Below, in pieces: positions 1 to 9,772 of a stretch of DNA of 15,789 bases. The notes beneath the pieces were generated by a model. The model was not told the DNA's origin, did no database searches, and was given only the letters and a program-made list of their open reading frames with translations. How positions within the stretch are numbered: position 1 is the stretch's first letter; each line of letters opens with the position of its first letter. The stretch is taken from NCBI GenBank assembly GCA_044356825.1, contig JBIKVM010000051.1:1-15789 (forward strand), in the 5' to 3' direction. Position numbers and translations under genes: made by a program. This stretch comes from JAUREX01 sp044356825 (GTDB lineage Bacteria; Pseudomonadota; Alphaproteobacteria; Rhodobacterales; Rhodobacteraceae).

Positions 1-215
1 TCACGACGGACTTCCTTGGCGGTGCGGACGACAACGGCCTTGCGGACGTCGCCCTTCTTCACGCGGCCTTTCGGAATCGCCTCCTTGACCGACACCACGA
101 TGATGTCGCCGACCGAGGCATAGCGGCGGTGCGACCCGCCAAGAACCTTGATGCACTGCACCCGGCGCGCGCCGGAGTTGTCAGCCACATCCAGATTCGT
201 CTGCATCTGGATCAT
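1..215 (-). CDS. rplN: 50S ribosomal protein L14, 3' part missing
   Basis: Large-subunit protein L14, which binds 23S rRNA and sits at the subunit interface. Translation from the ATG at 213-215 starts MIQMQTNLDVADNSGARR, the standard L14 N-terminus, and continues through GDIIVVSVKEAIPKG to the window edge. 71 codons are visible of the roughly 122 usual for the family, so the truncation is due to the window and not to decay. A GGGAG ribosome-binding site lies six bases before the ATG on the minus strand. It follows rpsQ after 59 bases, the normal S17-L14 order of the spc operon, so the S10 and spc operons are joined here. Identification is by sequence and context and is secure. Confidence 0.97.
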   Translation of the reverse strand, partial: MIQMQTNLDVADNSGARRVQCIKVLGGSHRRYASVGDIIVVSVKEAIPKGRVKKGDVRKAVVVRTAKEVRR

Positions 216-233
216 TTGGTTTCTCCCGACCTT

Positions 234-248
234 TGGGAACCAGTCCCA
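234..248 (-). repeat. Small inverted repeat in the rpsQ-rplN spacer
   Basis: TGGGA and TCCCA form a perfect 5-bp stem around a five-base loop in the 59-base spacer. It is too short to be a terminator on its own and has no U-tract. It may be chance. Confidence 0.25.
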
Positions 249-274
249 GGGTTTCGTTCAAACCGGAAGGTGGA

Positions 275-520
275 TCAGGCCTCGGCCGAGGCCTCGGTCA
301 CCACCGTCCAGCGTTTGGTCTTGGAAATCGGCGCACATTCGATGATGCGCACAACGTCTCCAACCTTATAACGATCGTCCGCGTCATGGGCGCGGTACTT
401 CTTCGAGCTGCGAATCGTCTTCTGCAGGAGCGGATGCTTGAATCGCCGCTCGACCAGAACGGTGATCGTCTGCGCGTTCTTGTCGCTCGTAACGGTGCCT
501 TGCAGGATGCGTCTCGGCAT
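275..520 (-). CDS. rpsQ: 30S ribosomal protein S17
   Basis: Small-subunit protein S17, an OB-fold protein that binds 16S rRNA early in assembly. The 81-residue product begins MPRRILQGTVTSDKNAQT and contains the family block ERRFKHPLLQKTIRSSKKY followed by GDVVRIIECAPISKTKRW. The length is normal for S17 (about 80-90). The ATG at 518-520 lies ten bases after the rpmC stop, with an AGGG element before it. The C-terminal tail ends in an Ala/Glu-rich TEASAEA stretch, as in related alphaproteobacteria. Position between rpmC and rplN matches the conserved operon order. Confidence 0.97.
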   Translation of the reverse strand: MPRRILQGTVTSDKNAQTITVLVERRFKHPLLQKTIRSSKKYRAHDADDRYKVGDVVRIIECAPISKTKRWTVVTEASAEA

Positions 521-530
521 TGCCCTGTCC

Positions 531-737
531 CTATTTCGAAGCGGCGGCAGCGGCCGCGAGCTGGTTGAGCACCGTCTTGACGCGCGCAGCGTCGCGACGG
601 ACGGCGCGGATGCGCGCGGTGTTCTCGAGTTGGTTCGTCGCCTGCTGGAAGCGGAGGTTGAAGGCCTCCTTCTTCAGGGCGACGAGCCGGTCGCGCAACT
701 CGTCCGGCGTCTTCGTCTTCAGTTCCTGGGCGTTCAT
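531..737 (-). CDS. rpmC: 50S ribosomal protein L29
   Basis: Large-subunit protein L29, which lies at the peptide exit site near L23 and contributes to the docking surface for trigger factor and SRP. I start it at the ATG at 735-737, giving 68 residues beginning MNAQELKTKTPDELRDRLVAL, which is the family N-terminus. A GAGGA ribosome-binding site sits eight bases upstream. An in-frame start at 797 would add 20 residues that do not belong to L29 and would run through a spacer hairpin. The core LKKEAFNLRFQQATNQLENTAR block is intact, and the end is Ala-rich. The 101-base gap before it, after rplP, is the widest inside the S10 part of the operon. Confidence 0.95.
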   Translation of the reverse strand: MNAQELKTKTPDELRDRLVALKKEAFNLRFQQATNQLENTARIRAVRRDAARVKTVLNQLAAAAAASK

Positions 738-761
738 CGCCGCAATCCTCGCATCAGAAGT

Positions 762-781
762 CGCCGGACGCTCCGCCGGCG
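762..781 (-). repeat. Inverted repeat in the rplP-rpmC spacer
   Basis: CGCCGG and CCGGCG form a 6-bp GC stem around an eight-base loop. It lies about 25 bases before the rpmC start, and there is no U-tract after it on the minus strand. It is the second of two stems in this spacer and might influence rpmC translation or mRNA ends. Function is inferred only. Confidence 0.4.
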
Positions 782-802
782 CTTTTCCAACAGACAACCG
801 CT

Positions 803-825
803 CCGCCAGCCATTTCGGCCGGCGG
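803..825 (-). repeat. Strong hairpin just after rplP
   Basis: On the minus strand CCGCCGGCC pairs with GGCTGGCGG over nine base pairs, one of them G-U, around a GAAAT loop. It begins 13 bases after the rplP stop codon. The following bases are only moderately U-rich (UUGUCUGUU after four other bases), so at most this is a weak or partial terminator. An mRNA-processing or 3'-end-stabilising element is equally possible. Confidence 0.5.
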
Positions 826-838
826 CGCGGCAGATCCC

Positions 839-1252
839 TTACCAGTCCTCGCGCAAGACGACGCGCGTCTTGATCGGCAACTTCATCGCGGCGAGGCGCA
901 GAGCTTCCCTTGCCACGGTTTCGTCCACGCCGTCAATCTCGAACATGACGCGGCCGGGCTTGACCTTGGCGACCCAGCGGTCGACCGAGCCCTTGCCCGA
1001 TCCCATCCGCACCTCGGTCGGCTTTGCCGTCACGGGCACGTCGGGGAAAATGCGGATCCAGATGCGGCCCTGACGCTTCATCTGGCGGGTGATGGCACGA
1101 CGTGCCGCCTCGATCTGGCGGGCGGTGACGCGCTCGGGTTCGGTCGCCTTGAGGCCGTAGGCGCCGAAGTTCAGCATCGAGCCGCCCTTCGCTTCGCCGT
1201 GGATCCGGCCCTTGTGCTGTTTGCGGAACTTCGTCCGTTTCGGTTGCAGCAT
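839..1252 (-). CDS. rplP: 50S ribosomal protein L16
   Basis: Large-subunit protein L16, which binds 23S rRNA next to the A-site tRNA elbow and is needed for late 50S assembly. The 137-residue product starts MLQPKRTKFRKQHKGRIHG, the diagnostic L16 N-terminus, and includes GAYGLKATEPERVTARQIEAARRA and GSGKGSVDRWVAKVKPG. The length is that of the family (about 136-138). The ATG at 1250-1252 follows rpsC after 22 bases. Downstream there is an unusually wide 101-base gap containing two hairpins before rpmC. In E. coli these two genes abut. Confidence 0.98.
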   Translation of the reverse strand: MLQPKRTKFRKQHKGRIHGEAKGGSMLNFGAYGLKATEPERVTARQIEAARRAITRQMKRQGRIWIRIFPDVPVTAKPTEVRMGSGKGSVDRWVAKVKPGRVMFEIDGVDETVAREALRLAAMKLPIKTRVVLREDW

Positions 1253-1274
1253 GATTTGCTCCTGTCAGCCGGAC

Positions 1275-1976
1275 TTAGCGGCGCGGCGGGCGGCCCATGC
1301 CGCCGTCCGAGCCCTCGGCCGCGCGACGGTCGCGCGCCTGAGGATCGTGTTCGAGAATCTCGCCCTTGAAGATCCAGACCTTCACCCCGATGATCCCGTA
1401 GGGGGTCGAGGCCTCGGCGAGCGCATAGTCGATGTCGGCGCGCAGCGTGTGCAACGGCACCCGACCTTCGCGATACCATTCGGTCCGAGCGATCTCGGCG
1501 CCGCCAAGGCGGCCCGCGACGTTGACGCGGATCCCGAGTGCGCCCATCCGCATCGCGTTCTGCACGCCCCGCTTCATCGCGCGGCGGAAGGAGACGCGAC
1601 GCTCAAGCTGCTGGGCGATCGATTCGGCCACGAGGGCCGCATCGACCTCGGGCTTGCGGACCTCAACGATGTTGAGGTGCAGTTCGGACGCCGTGAACTT
1701 CGTGAGCTTCTTGCGCAGCGTCTCGATATCCGCGCCCTTCTTGCCGATGATGACGCCGGGGCGGGCGGTGTGGATCGTGACGCGGCACTTGCGGTGCGGG
1801 CGCTCGATGATGACGCGGCTTACGCCGGCGGCCTTGACCTCTTCGTGGATGAATTCGCGCATCCGGAGATCTTCGAGCAGAAGATTGCCGTAATCCTTGC
1901 TGTCGGCATACCAGCGACTGTCCCAGGTGCGGTTGACCTGCAGGCGCATCCCGATCGGATTGACCTTCTGTCCCAT
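1275..1976 (-). CDS. rpsC: 30S ribosomal protein S3
   Basis: Small-subunit protein S3, located at the mRNA entry channel, where with S4 and S5 it contributes to mRNA helicase activity. The product has 233 residues and begins MGQKVNPIGMRLQVNRTWDS. An N-terminal KH domain is visible with the RNA-binding loop GKKG at about residues 78-81, followed by the C-terminal S3 domain (NAMRMGALGIRVNVAGRLGG, then AEASTPYGIIGVKVWIFKGE). The C-terminal tail is short and basic. The ATG overlaps the rplV stop by one base (TAATG), which points to translational coupling. Length and order are as expected. Confidence 0.98.
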   Translation of the reverse strand: MGQKVNPIGMRLQVNRTWDSRWYADSKDYGNLLLEDLRMREFIHEEVKAAGVSRVIIERPHRKCRVTIHTARPGVIIGKKGADIETLRKKLTKFTASELHLNIVEVRKPEVDAALVAESIAQQLERRVSFRRAMKRGVQNAMRMGALGIRVNVAGRLGGAEIARTEWYREGRVPLHTLRADIDYALAEASTPYGIIGVKVWIFKGEILEHDPQARDRRAAEGSDGGMGRPPRR

Positions 1977-2356
1977 TACGCTTGCTCCCCGACTTGCCGC
2001 ACGGTGATGGTGATCTCGCTGAACGGTTTGAGAATCTTGCCAAACCGCCCGCGGGCGCGCGGCCTGCCGCGCTTCAGCACGAGGTTCTTGCCGACGAAGG
2101 CCTCGGCGACGACGAGGGCATCCACGTCAAGTCCGTGGTTGTTCTCGGCGTTGGCGATGGCCGATTGAAGACACTTCTTCACGTCGTCCGCGATCCGCTT
2201 CTTCGAGAAAGTCAGATCGGCCAGCGCGCGCTCGACCTTCTTGCCGCGGATGAGGGCTGCAACGAGGTTGAGCTTCTGGGGCGAGACGCGCAGCATCTTC
2301 GCCTTGGCCATGGCCTCGTTCTCGGCCACGCGGCGGGGGTTCTTCTCCATGCCCAT
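1976..2356 (-). CDS. rplV: 50S ribosomal protein L22
   Basis: Large-subunit protein L22, which binds several 23S rRNA domains and sends a long beta-hairpin into the peptide exit tunnel. The product has 126 residues. The core reads MLRVSPQKLNLVAALIRGKK, then SAIANAENNHGLDVDAL. The tunnel hairpin LKRGRPRARGRFGKI, near residues 93-107, is intact, so no macrolide-resistance deletion is seen there. Two candidate ATGs lie two codons apart (2354-2356 and 2348-2350). I take the first because it follows the rpsS stop by only three bases. The stop codon overlaps the rpsC start. The N-terminal KNPRRVAENEAMAKA segment resembles Rhodobacter-type L22. Confidence 0.97.
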   Translation of the reverse strand: MGMEKNPRRVAENEAMAKAKMLRVSPQKLNLVAALIRGKKVERALADLTFSKKRIADDVKKCLQSAIANAENNHGLDVDALVVAEAFVGKNLVLKRGRPRARGRFGKILKPFSEITITVRQVGEQA

Positions 2357-2359
2357 GGC

Positions 2360-2638
2360 TTATTTCCTCTTTGCTTTCTTGTCGGCGGCGTGGCCGTAGT
2401 AGGTGCGGGTGGGCGAATACTCGCCGAACTTCTGCCCGATCATCTCTTCGGTCACGAGCACGGGGATGTGCTTCTTGCCGTTGTAGACGCCGAAGGTCAG
2501 CCCCACGAACTGCGGGAGGATGGTCGACCGGCGCGACCAGATCTTGATGACCTCGTTGCGTGTCGCCTCGCGCGCCTTCTCGGCCTTCTTCAGGACGTAG
2601 GCATCGACGAACGGGCCCTTCCAGACGGAACGTGCCAT
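2360..2638 (-). CDS. rpsS: 30S ribosomal protein S19
   Basis: Small-subunit protein S19, which forms a complex with S13 in the 30S head and contacts A-site tRNA and bridges to the 50S. The start at 2636-2638 gives a 92-residue product beginning MARSVWKGPFVDAYVLKKAEK, the standard S19 N-terminus. The frame stays open further upstream, but only inside rplB, so longer starts are rejected. The family block RRSTILPQFVGLTFGVYNGK and the following HIPVLVTEEMIGQKFGEYSPTR are complete. It follows the rplB stop by two bases and precedes rplV by three, so all three are probably translated as a coupled set. Confidence 0.98.
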   Translation of the reverse strand: MARSVWKGPFVDAYVLKKAEKAREATRNEVIKIWSRRSTILPQFVGLTFGVYNGKKHIPVLVTEEMIGQKFGEYSPTRTYYGHAADKKAKRK

Positions 2639-2640
2639 GC

Positions 2641-3477
2641 TTATTTCCCCTTCCTGGCGTGCCGCGAGCGCAGGATGTACTTCTGCGTCGCCTTGTTGCG
2701 GCGGGTCTTGTTGCCCTTCGTGCCCTTGCCCCAGGGGGTAACGGGGTGACGGCCGCCCGAGGTGCGGCCTTCGCCGCCGCCGTGCGGGTGGTCGATCGGG
2801 TTCATCGCGACACCGCGCACCGAGGGGCGGATGCCGAAATTGCGGTTGCGGCCTGCCTTGCCGATGTTCTGGTTCGAGTGGTCGGGGTTCGACACCGCGC
2901 CCACTGTCGCCATGCACTCCTGCCGCACAAGGCGGAGCTCACCCGACGACAGGCGGAGCTGCGCGTAGCCACCGTCTCGGCCGACGAACTGCGCATAGCT
3001 GCCGGCGGCACGTGCGATCTGACCGCCCTTGCCGGGCTTCAGCTCAACGTTGTGGACGATCGTCCCGATCGGCATGCCCGAGAAGGGCATCGCGTTGCCA
3101 GGCTTCACGTCGGTCTTGGCGCCCGAGATCACCTGATCGCCAACCGCGAGACGCTGGGGGGCGAGGATGTAGGCGAGTTCGCCGTCGGTGTAGCGGATCA
3201 GCGCAATGAACGCGGTGCGGTTGGGATCGTATTCGATCCGCTCAACCGTCGCCGGGATGTCGTGCTTGATACGCCGGAAATCGACGATCCGGTAAAGACG
3301 CTTCGCCCCGCCGCCCATGCGGCGCATCGTGATCCGTCCGGTATTGTTCCGTCCGCCGGTCTTCATGAGGCCTTCACTGAGGGCCTTGACCGGGCGGCCT
3401 TTCCAAAGCTCCGAACGGTCGATCAGCACCAGCCCGCGCTGGCCAGGCGTCGTCGGTTTGTACGACTTGAGTGCCAT
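2641..3477 (-). CDS. rplB: 50S ribosomal protein L2
   Basis: Large-subunit protein L2, one of the primary 23S rRNA binders, needed for subunit association and for assembling the peptidyl-transferase centre. The product has 278 residues, the normal length. It starts MALKSYKPTTPGQRGLVLID and has an N-terminal OB-like part and a central SH3-like part with KPGNAMPFSGMPIGTIVHNVE. The C-terminal signature HPHGGGEG at about residues 230-237 contains the highly conserved histidine of the family. The basic tail ends RSRHARKGK. The start lies 61 bases after the rplW stop, one of the few wider gaps, which holds a potential stem-loop. The ribosome-binding site is weak (GGAAGA). Confidence 0.98.
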   Translation of the reverse strand: MALKSYKPTTPGQRGLVLIDRSELWKGRPVKALSEGLMKTGGRNNTGRITMRRMGGGAKRLYRIVDFRRIKHDIPATVERIEYDPNRTAFIALIRYTDGELAYILAPQRLAVGDQVISGAKTDVKPGNAMPFSGMPIGTIVHNVELKPGKGGQIARAAGSYAQFVGRDGGYAQLRLSSGELRLVRQECMATVGAVSNPDHSNQNIGKAGRNRNFGIRPSVRGVAMNPIDHPHGGGEGRTSGGRHPVTPWGKGTKGNKTRRNKATQKYILRSRHARKGK

Positions 3478-3496
3478 GGTTTCTGTCTTCCGTCTG

Positions 3497-3532
3497 CCTT
3501 GGGTCCGAGACCCGTGTTGCGTCTTGCCAAGG
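3497..3532 (-). repeat. Alternative stem-loops in the rplW-rplB spacer
   Basis: Two mutually exclusive pairings are visible. GGGTC and GACCC (3501-3513) form a 5-bp stem around three bases. CCTTGG (3497-3502) can instead pair with CCAAGG (3527-3532). Together they fill most of the 61-base spacer. No U-tract follows. The arrangement could act in mRNA processing or in translational control of rplB, but this is inference. Confidence 0.35.
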
Positions 3533-3538
3533 GGCCCG

Positions 3539-3835
3539 TCAGAGGCCCGTCGTCACGTCGATCGTGTTGCCCTCTTCGAGCGTCACATAGGCTTTCTTGC
3601 GATCCGAGCGCACGCCGGGACGGCCCCGAAAGCGCTTCGTCTTGCCCTTCATGATGAGCGTGTTCACAGCCTTGACCCGGACGCCAAACACCGCCTCAAC
3701 GGCGGCCTTGATCTCGGGCTTGGTCGCGTCGCGCGCCACTTCGAAGACAACTGCATTGGCCTCCGAGGCCATGGTCGCCTTCTCGGTGATGATCGGGCGG
3801 CGGATCACCTCGTACTGTTCGGGTGTCGCAGTCAT
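3539..3835 (-). CDS. rplW: 50S ribosomal protein L23
   Basis: Large-subunit protein L23, the exit-tunnel rim protein that serves as the main docking point for trigger factor and SRP. The 98-residue product contains VIRRPIITEKATM near its start, EVARDATKPEIKAAVEAVFGVRVKAVNTL in the core, and the basic loop TKRFRGRPGVRSDRKKAYVTLEEG, all diagnostic of L23. The ATG overlaps the rplD stop by four bases (ATGA). Length is normal. The N-terminal MTATPEQYE stretch is an ordinary alphaproteobacterial extension. Confidence 0.97.
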   Translation of the reverse strand: MTATPEQYEVIRRPIITEKATMASEANAVVFEVARDATKPEIKAAVEAVFGVRVKAVNTLIMKGKTKRFRGRPGVRSDRKKAYVTLEEGNTIDVTTGL

Positions 3836-4452
3836 TTCAGCCGGGCCTCCAGAGCTTCGACCCCGGCACGCGTCAGCACGAGCGTGTCGCGGCGCAGGAT
3901 GTCGTAGACGTTCGCCCCGATCGAGGGCAGCACGTCGACCCCCTCAAGGTTGCGCGCGGCACGGGCGAAATTCTCGTTGACCGACGTGCCGTCGATCACG
4001 AGGGTCCGCTTCCAGCCAAGGGCCGCCGCCGCGCGGGCGAGTTGCGCGGTCTTGCCATCGGCCATGTCGGCGGCGTCGAGGATCATGAGCTCGCCCGCCT
4101 TCGCCTTGGCCGAGAGGGCAAGCCGGAGTCCGAGTGCGCGCACCTTCTTGGGCAGGTCATGGGCGTGGCTGCGCGGTGTCGGGCCCTTGTAGACGCCGCC
4201 GTGGCGGAAGATCGGCGCCTTCTTCGAGCCGTGGCGCGCGCCGCCGGTGCCCTTCTGCTTGTAGATCTTCTTGGTCGAATAGCTCACGTCCGACTTGCCG
4301 AGCACCGAGTGGGTGCCGGCCTGGGCCTTGGCGCGCTGCCAGCGCACGACGCGATGCAAGATGTCGGCACGCGGCTCGAGACCGAATACCGCATCGTCGA
4401 GCTCGATCTCGCCGGCGGTGCCGGCGGCAAGCGTCTTAACCTCGATCTTCAT
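3832..4452 (-). CDS. rplD: 50S ribosomal protein L4
   Basis: Large-subunit protein L4, which binds 23S rRNA early and extends a loop to the exit-tunnel constriction. In E. coli it also represses its own S10 operon through a leader upstream of rpsJ. The product has 206 residues. The tunnel loop is visible as KQKGTGGARHGSKKAPIFRHGG (shown in two parts, KQKGTGGARHG and SKKAPIFRHGG) at about residues 70-91. The globular C-terminal part contains MILDAADMADGKTAQLARA and the final THE-like VLTRAGVEALEARLK. It overlaps both rplC upstream and rplW downstream by four bases (ATGA), typical coupled translation. No E. coli-type S10 leader is present upstream of rpsJ, so L4 control by that route is unlikely. 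Confidence 0.97.
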   Translation of the reverse strand: MKIEVKTLAAGTAGEIELDDAVFGLEPRADILHRVVRWQRAKAQAGTHSVLGKSDVSYSTKKIYKQKGTGGARHGSKKAPIFRHGGVYKGPTPRSHAHDLPKKVRALGLRLALSAKAKAGELMILDAADMADGKTAQLARAAAALGWKRTLVIDGTSVNENFARAARNLEGVDVLPSIGANVYDILRRDTLVLTRAGVEALEARLK

Positions 4453-5165
4453 GCCTCGCCCCCTTCAATAGCGGCAGGGGCAGGCGCCGCAGCAGCCTTG
4501 AGTGCTGCCGGGCGCGCGACGCCAGCCGGGAGCGGCTTCTTCACCGCATCCTTGATCGTGACCCAGCCACCCTTGGAACCCGGCACGGCACCCTTGACCA
4601 TGATGAGCCCACGGTCGGCATCGGTGCGCACGACCTCGAGGTTCTGGGTGGTGACGCGCACGGCACCCATGTGGCCGGCCATCTTCTTGCCCTTCCAGAT
4701 ATGGCCCGGATCCTGGGCCGATCCGATCGAGCCGTGGCTACGGTGGCTGACCGACACGCCATGGCTGGCGCGAAGGCCGCCGAAGTTGTGCCTCTTCATG
4801 CCGCCCGCAAAGCCCTTGCCGATCGAGGTGCCGGCGATGTCGACGAACTGCCCGGCCAGGTAATGGTCCGCGCTGATCTCGGCACCGACATCGATCAGGT
4901 TCTCGGGGCTGACCCGGAACTCGGCGATCTTGCGCTTCGGCGCGACGCCGGCGCGGGCGAAGTGGCCCCGCATCGGCGCCGTGGTGCGCCCAGCCTTGGC
5001 GCTGCCCGCACCAAGCTGGACGGCCGTGTAGCCATCCTTCTCGGCTGTACGCTGCGCGACAACCTGAAGCGAGTCGAGTTGCAGTACCGTTACCGGCACC
5101 TGCTGCCCGTCCGCCATGAACAGCCGGGTCATGCCCAGCTTCCTCGCGATCACTCCGGAACGCAT
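4449..5165 (-). CDS. rplC: 50S ribosomal protein L3
   Basis: Large-subunit protein L3, an early 23S rRNA binder whose loop approaches the peptidyl-transferase centre. I start it at the ATG at 5163-5165, giving 238 residues beginning MRSGVIARKLGMTRLF. A GAGGTGA ribosome-binding site lies five bases upstream. A start ten codons earlier would overlap rpsJ and lacks such a site. The signature block near the middle reads NFGGLRASHGVSVSHRSHGS, followed by AQDPGHIWKGKKMAGHMG. The glutamine of the AQDPG segment falls where E. coli L3 is methylated by PrmB. The C-terminus carries an Ala/Pro-rich tail ending EGGEA, longer than in E. coli (209 residues). The stop overlaps rplD by four bases. Confidence 0.96.
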   Translation of the reverse strand: MRSGVIARKLGMTRLFMADGQQVPVTVLQLDSLQVVAQRTAEKDGYTAVQLGAGSAKAGRTTAPMRGHFARAGVAPKRKIAEFRVSPENLIDVGAEISADHYLAGQFVDIAGTSIGKGFAGGMKRHNFGGLRASHGVSVSHRSHGSIGSAQDPGHIWKGKKMAGHMGAVRVTTQNLEVVRTDADRGLIMVKGAVPGSKGGWVTIKDAVKKPLPAGVARPAALKAAAAPAPAAIEGGEA

Positions 5166-5175
5166 CTGCGTCACC

Positions 5176-5484
5176 TCAAACCTTGATCTCGACATCCACG
5201 CCCGCGGCGAGGTCGAGCTTCATCAGTGCATCGACCGTCTGCGGAGTCGGATCGACGATGTCGAGAAGCCGCTTGTGCGTGCGGATTTCCCACTGGTCGC
5301 GCGACTTCTTGTCGATGTGCGGGCCGCGCAGAACCGTGAACTTCTCGATCCTGTTCGGCAGCGGAATCGGCCCGCGCACCTGCGCGCCGGTCCGCTTGGC
5401 AGTGGTCACGATTTCCTGCGTGCTCGCGTCGAGCACCCGGTAATCGAACGCCTTGAGGCGGATGCGGATGGTCTGTCCTTGCAT
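5176..5484 (-). CDS. rpsJ: 30S ribosomal protein S10
   Basis: Small-subunit protein S10, also known as NusE because it joins NusB in transcription antitermination and links NusG to the ribosome. The ATG at 5482-5484 yields 102 residues beginning MQGQTIRIRLKAFDYRVLD, the family N-terminus. A longer in-frame start at 5523 adds 13 residues that are not part of S10 and cross a hairpin. A GAGG element precedes the chosen start. The conserved loop IPLPNRIEKFTVLRGPHIDK is present. It follows tuf after only 49 bases, so there is no room for the long S10 leader that L4 targets in E. coli. rplC follows after ten bases. Confidence 0.97.
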   Translation of the reverse strand: MQGQTIRIRLKAFDYRVLDASTQEIVTTAKRTGAQVRGPIPLPNRIEKFTVLRGPHIDKKSRDQWEIRTHKRLLDIVDPTPQTVDALMKLDLAAGVDVEIKV

Positions 5485-5503
5485 GTGCTTGCCCTCGGGA
5501 GGT

Positions 5504-5525
5504 GGGCGCGGCGAAAGCCGCACCC
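5504..5525 (-). repeat. Hairpin in the tuf-rpsJ spacer
   Basis: On the minus strand GGGTGCGGC pairs with GCCGCGCCC over nine base pairs, one of them G-U, with a TTTC loop. It starts eight bases after the tuf stop and ends 19 bases before the rpsJ ATG. No U-tract follows, so it is not a classical intrinsic terminator. It may define a processed 3' end for tuf mRNA or cause partial read-through. Confidence 0.55.
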
Positions 5526-5533
5526 GTCCGCCC

Positions 5534-6709
<1,176 letters not shown>

Positions 6710-6735
6710 GGTGGCCTCTCCTCGTTCCGGGGGCG

Positions 6736-6753
6736 GTGCGCGGTTCAGCGCAC
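6736..6753 (-). repeat. Second hairpin in the fusA-tuf spacer
   Basis: GTGCGC and GCGCAC form a perfect 6-bp stem with a six-base loop, 26 bases before the tuf start and just ahead of its ribosome-binding site. No U-tract follows. It may be part of the tuf leader. Confidence 0.4.
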
Positions 6754-6766
6754 GCGGGTTGTCGGG

Positions 6767-6790
6767 GGATGCGCGGACAGCCGCGCATCC
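6767..6790 (-). repeat. Perfect 10-bp hairpin right after fusA
   Basis: GGATGCGCGG and CCGCGCATCC form a perfect 10-bp stem with a four-base loop, beginning three bases after the fusA stop codon (TGA at 6794-6796). The bases after the stem are CCCCGACAA, not U-rich. Rho-independent termination is therefore unlikely. A 3'-protective stem, an RNase cleavage site or a partial attenuator between fusA and tuf fits better. Confidence 0.6.
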
Positions 6791-6793
6791 TGG

Positions 6794-8908
<2,115 letters not shown>

Positions 8909-8918
8909 CTCTCTGCCC

Positions 8919-9389
8919 TCACCAGCGATAGTGGCTGAATGCCTTGTTGGCATCGGCCATCTTGTGGGTATCTTCGCGCTTCTTCACCGCGCTTCCGCGC
9001 CCGTTGCAGGCATCCGACAGTTCGGCCGCGAGCCGCTCTTCCATCGTGTTCTCATTGCGCTTGCGCGCGGCCTGGATCAGCCAGCGGATCGCCAGCGCCT
9101 CGCGGCGCGTCGGGCGGACCTCGACGGGTACCTGATAGGTCGCACCGCCGACACGGCGGGATCGGACTTCGACCGAAGGCTTCACGTTGTCGAGCGCCTC
9201 GTGGAAGGCATCGACGGGGGCGCGCTTCAGGCGTGCCTGCACCCGGTCGAGCGCGTCATAGACGATCCGCTCGGCGACCGACTTCTTGCCGTCGGTCATG
9301 AGGTTGTTCATGAACTTGGTCACGACCCGGTCGCCGAACTTGGCATCGGGCAGGACTTCGCGCTTTTCTGCGGCGTGGCGACGCGACAT
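8919..9389 (-). CDS. rpsG: 30S ribosomal protein S7
   Basis: Small-subunit protein S7, the primary assembly protein of the 30S head, placed at the decoding side near the E site. The product has 156 residues and starts MSRRHAAEKREVLPDAKFGD. The core contains VTKFMNNLMTDGKKSVAERIVY, the beta-hairpin RSRRVGGATYQVPVEVRP at about residues 77-94, and ends AFSHYRW, all typical. It begins 11 bases after the rpsL stop. In E. coli that spacer is close to 100 bases and is the S7 binding site for translational repression. The spacer here is too short for the same structure, so autoregulation, if any, must work elsewhere. Confidence 0.98.
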   Translation of the reverse strand: MSRRHAAEKREVLPDAKFGDRVVTKFMNNLMTDGKKSVAERIVYDALDRVQARLKRAPVDAFHEALDNVKPSVEVRSRRVGGATYQVPVEVRPTRREALAIRWLIQAARKRNENTMEERLAAELSDACNGRGSAVKKREDTHKMADANKAFSHYRW

Positions 9390-9400
9390 CTCTCAGTTCC

Positions 9401-9772
9401 TCATTTCGGGCGCTTGGCGCCGTATTTCGAACGGCGCTGGCGACGATCCTTGACGCCCTGCGTGTCGAGCACGCCGCGCAGGATGTGGTAGCGCACGCCG
9501 GGAAGGTCCTTGACGCGACCGCCGCGGATCAGCACGACCGAGTGCTCCTGCAGGTTGTGCTTCTCGCCAGGGATGTAGCTGATCACCTCGAAGCCGTTCG
9601 TCAGCCGCACCTTGGCGACCTTGCGCATGGCCGAGTTGGGCTTCTTCGGCGTCGTCGTATAGACGCGCGTGCAGACGCCGCGCTTCTGCGGGCAGGATTG
9701 CAAGTGCTGCGACTTGGAGCGCTGCACCTTGGGCTGCCGCGGCTTGCGGATCAGCTGCTGGATCGTCGGCAT
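9401..9772 (-). CDS. rpsL: 30S ribosomal protein S12
   Basis: Small-subunit protein S12, which monitors codon-anticodon pairing in the decoding centre. The ATG at 9770-9772 gives 123 residues beginning MPTIQQLIRKPRQPKVQRS. Longer in-frame starts only add Arg-rich leader translation. The motifs CPQKRGVCTRVYTTTPKKPN and GGRVKDLPGVRYH are complete. The lysines linked to streptomycin resistance when changed, here Lys43 and Lys88 counting Met, are unmodified, predicting a sensitive ribosome. Asp89 is where RimO methylthiolates S12 in other bacteria. It is the first gene of the long operon, 221 bases downstream of the -10 box of a good promoter. Confidence 0.98.
   Translation of the reverse strand: MPTIQQLIRKPRQPKVQRSKSQHLQSCPQKRGVCTRVYTTTPKKPNSAMRKVAKVRLTNGFEVISYIPGEKHNLQEHSVVLIRGGRVKDLPGVRYHILRGVLDTQGVKDRRQRRSKYGAKRPK

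Noticed and set aside
738..797. Longer start for rpmC giving 88 residues
   Set aside because: The extra 20 residues do not resemble L29, and a GAGGA ribosome-binding site sits correctly before the ATG at 735-737.
2560..3654. 364-residue plus-strand frame over rplB and rpsS
   Set aside because: It is antisense to conserved ribosomal genes and has Arg/Ala-rich composition with no recognisable domain.
6767..6790. Intrinsic terminator between fusA and tuf
   Set aside because: The stem is strong, but the bases after it are CCCCGACAA instead of a U-tract, so I list it as a hairpin only.
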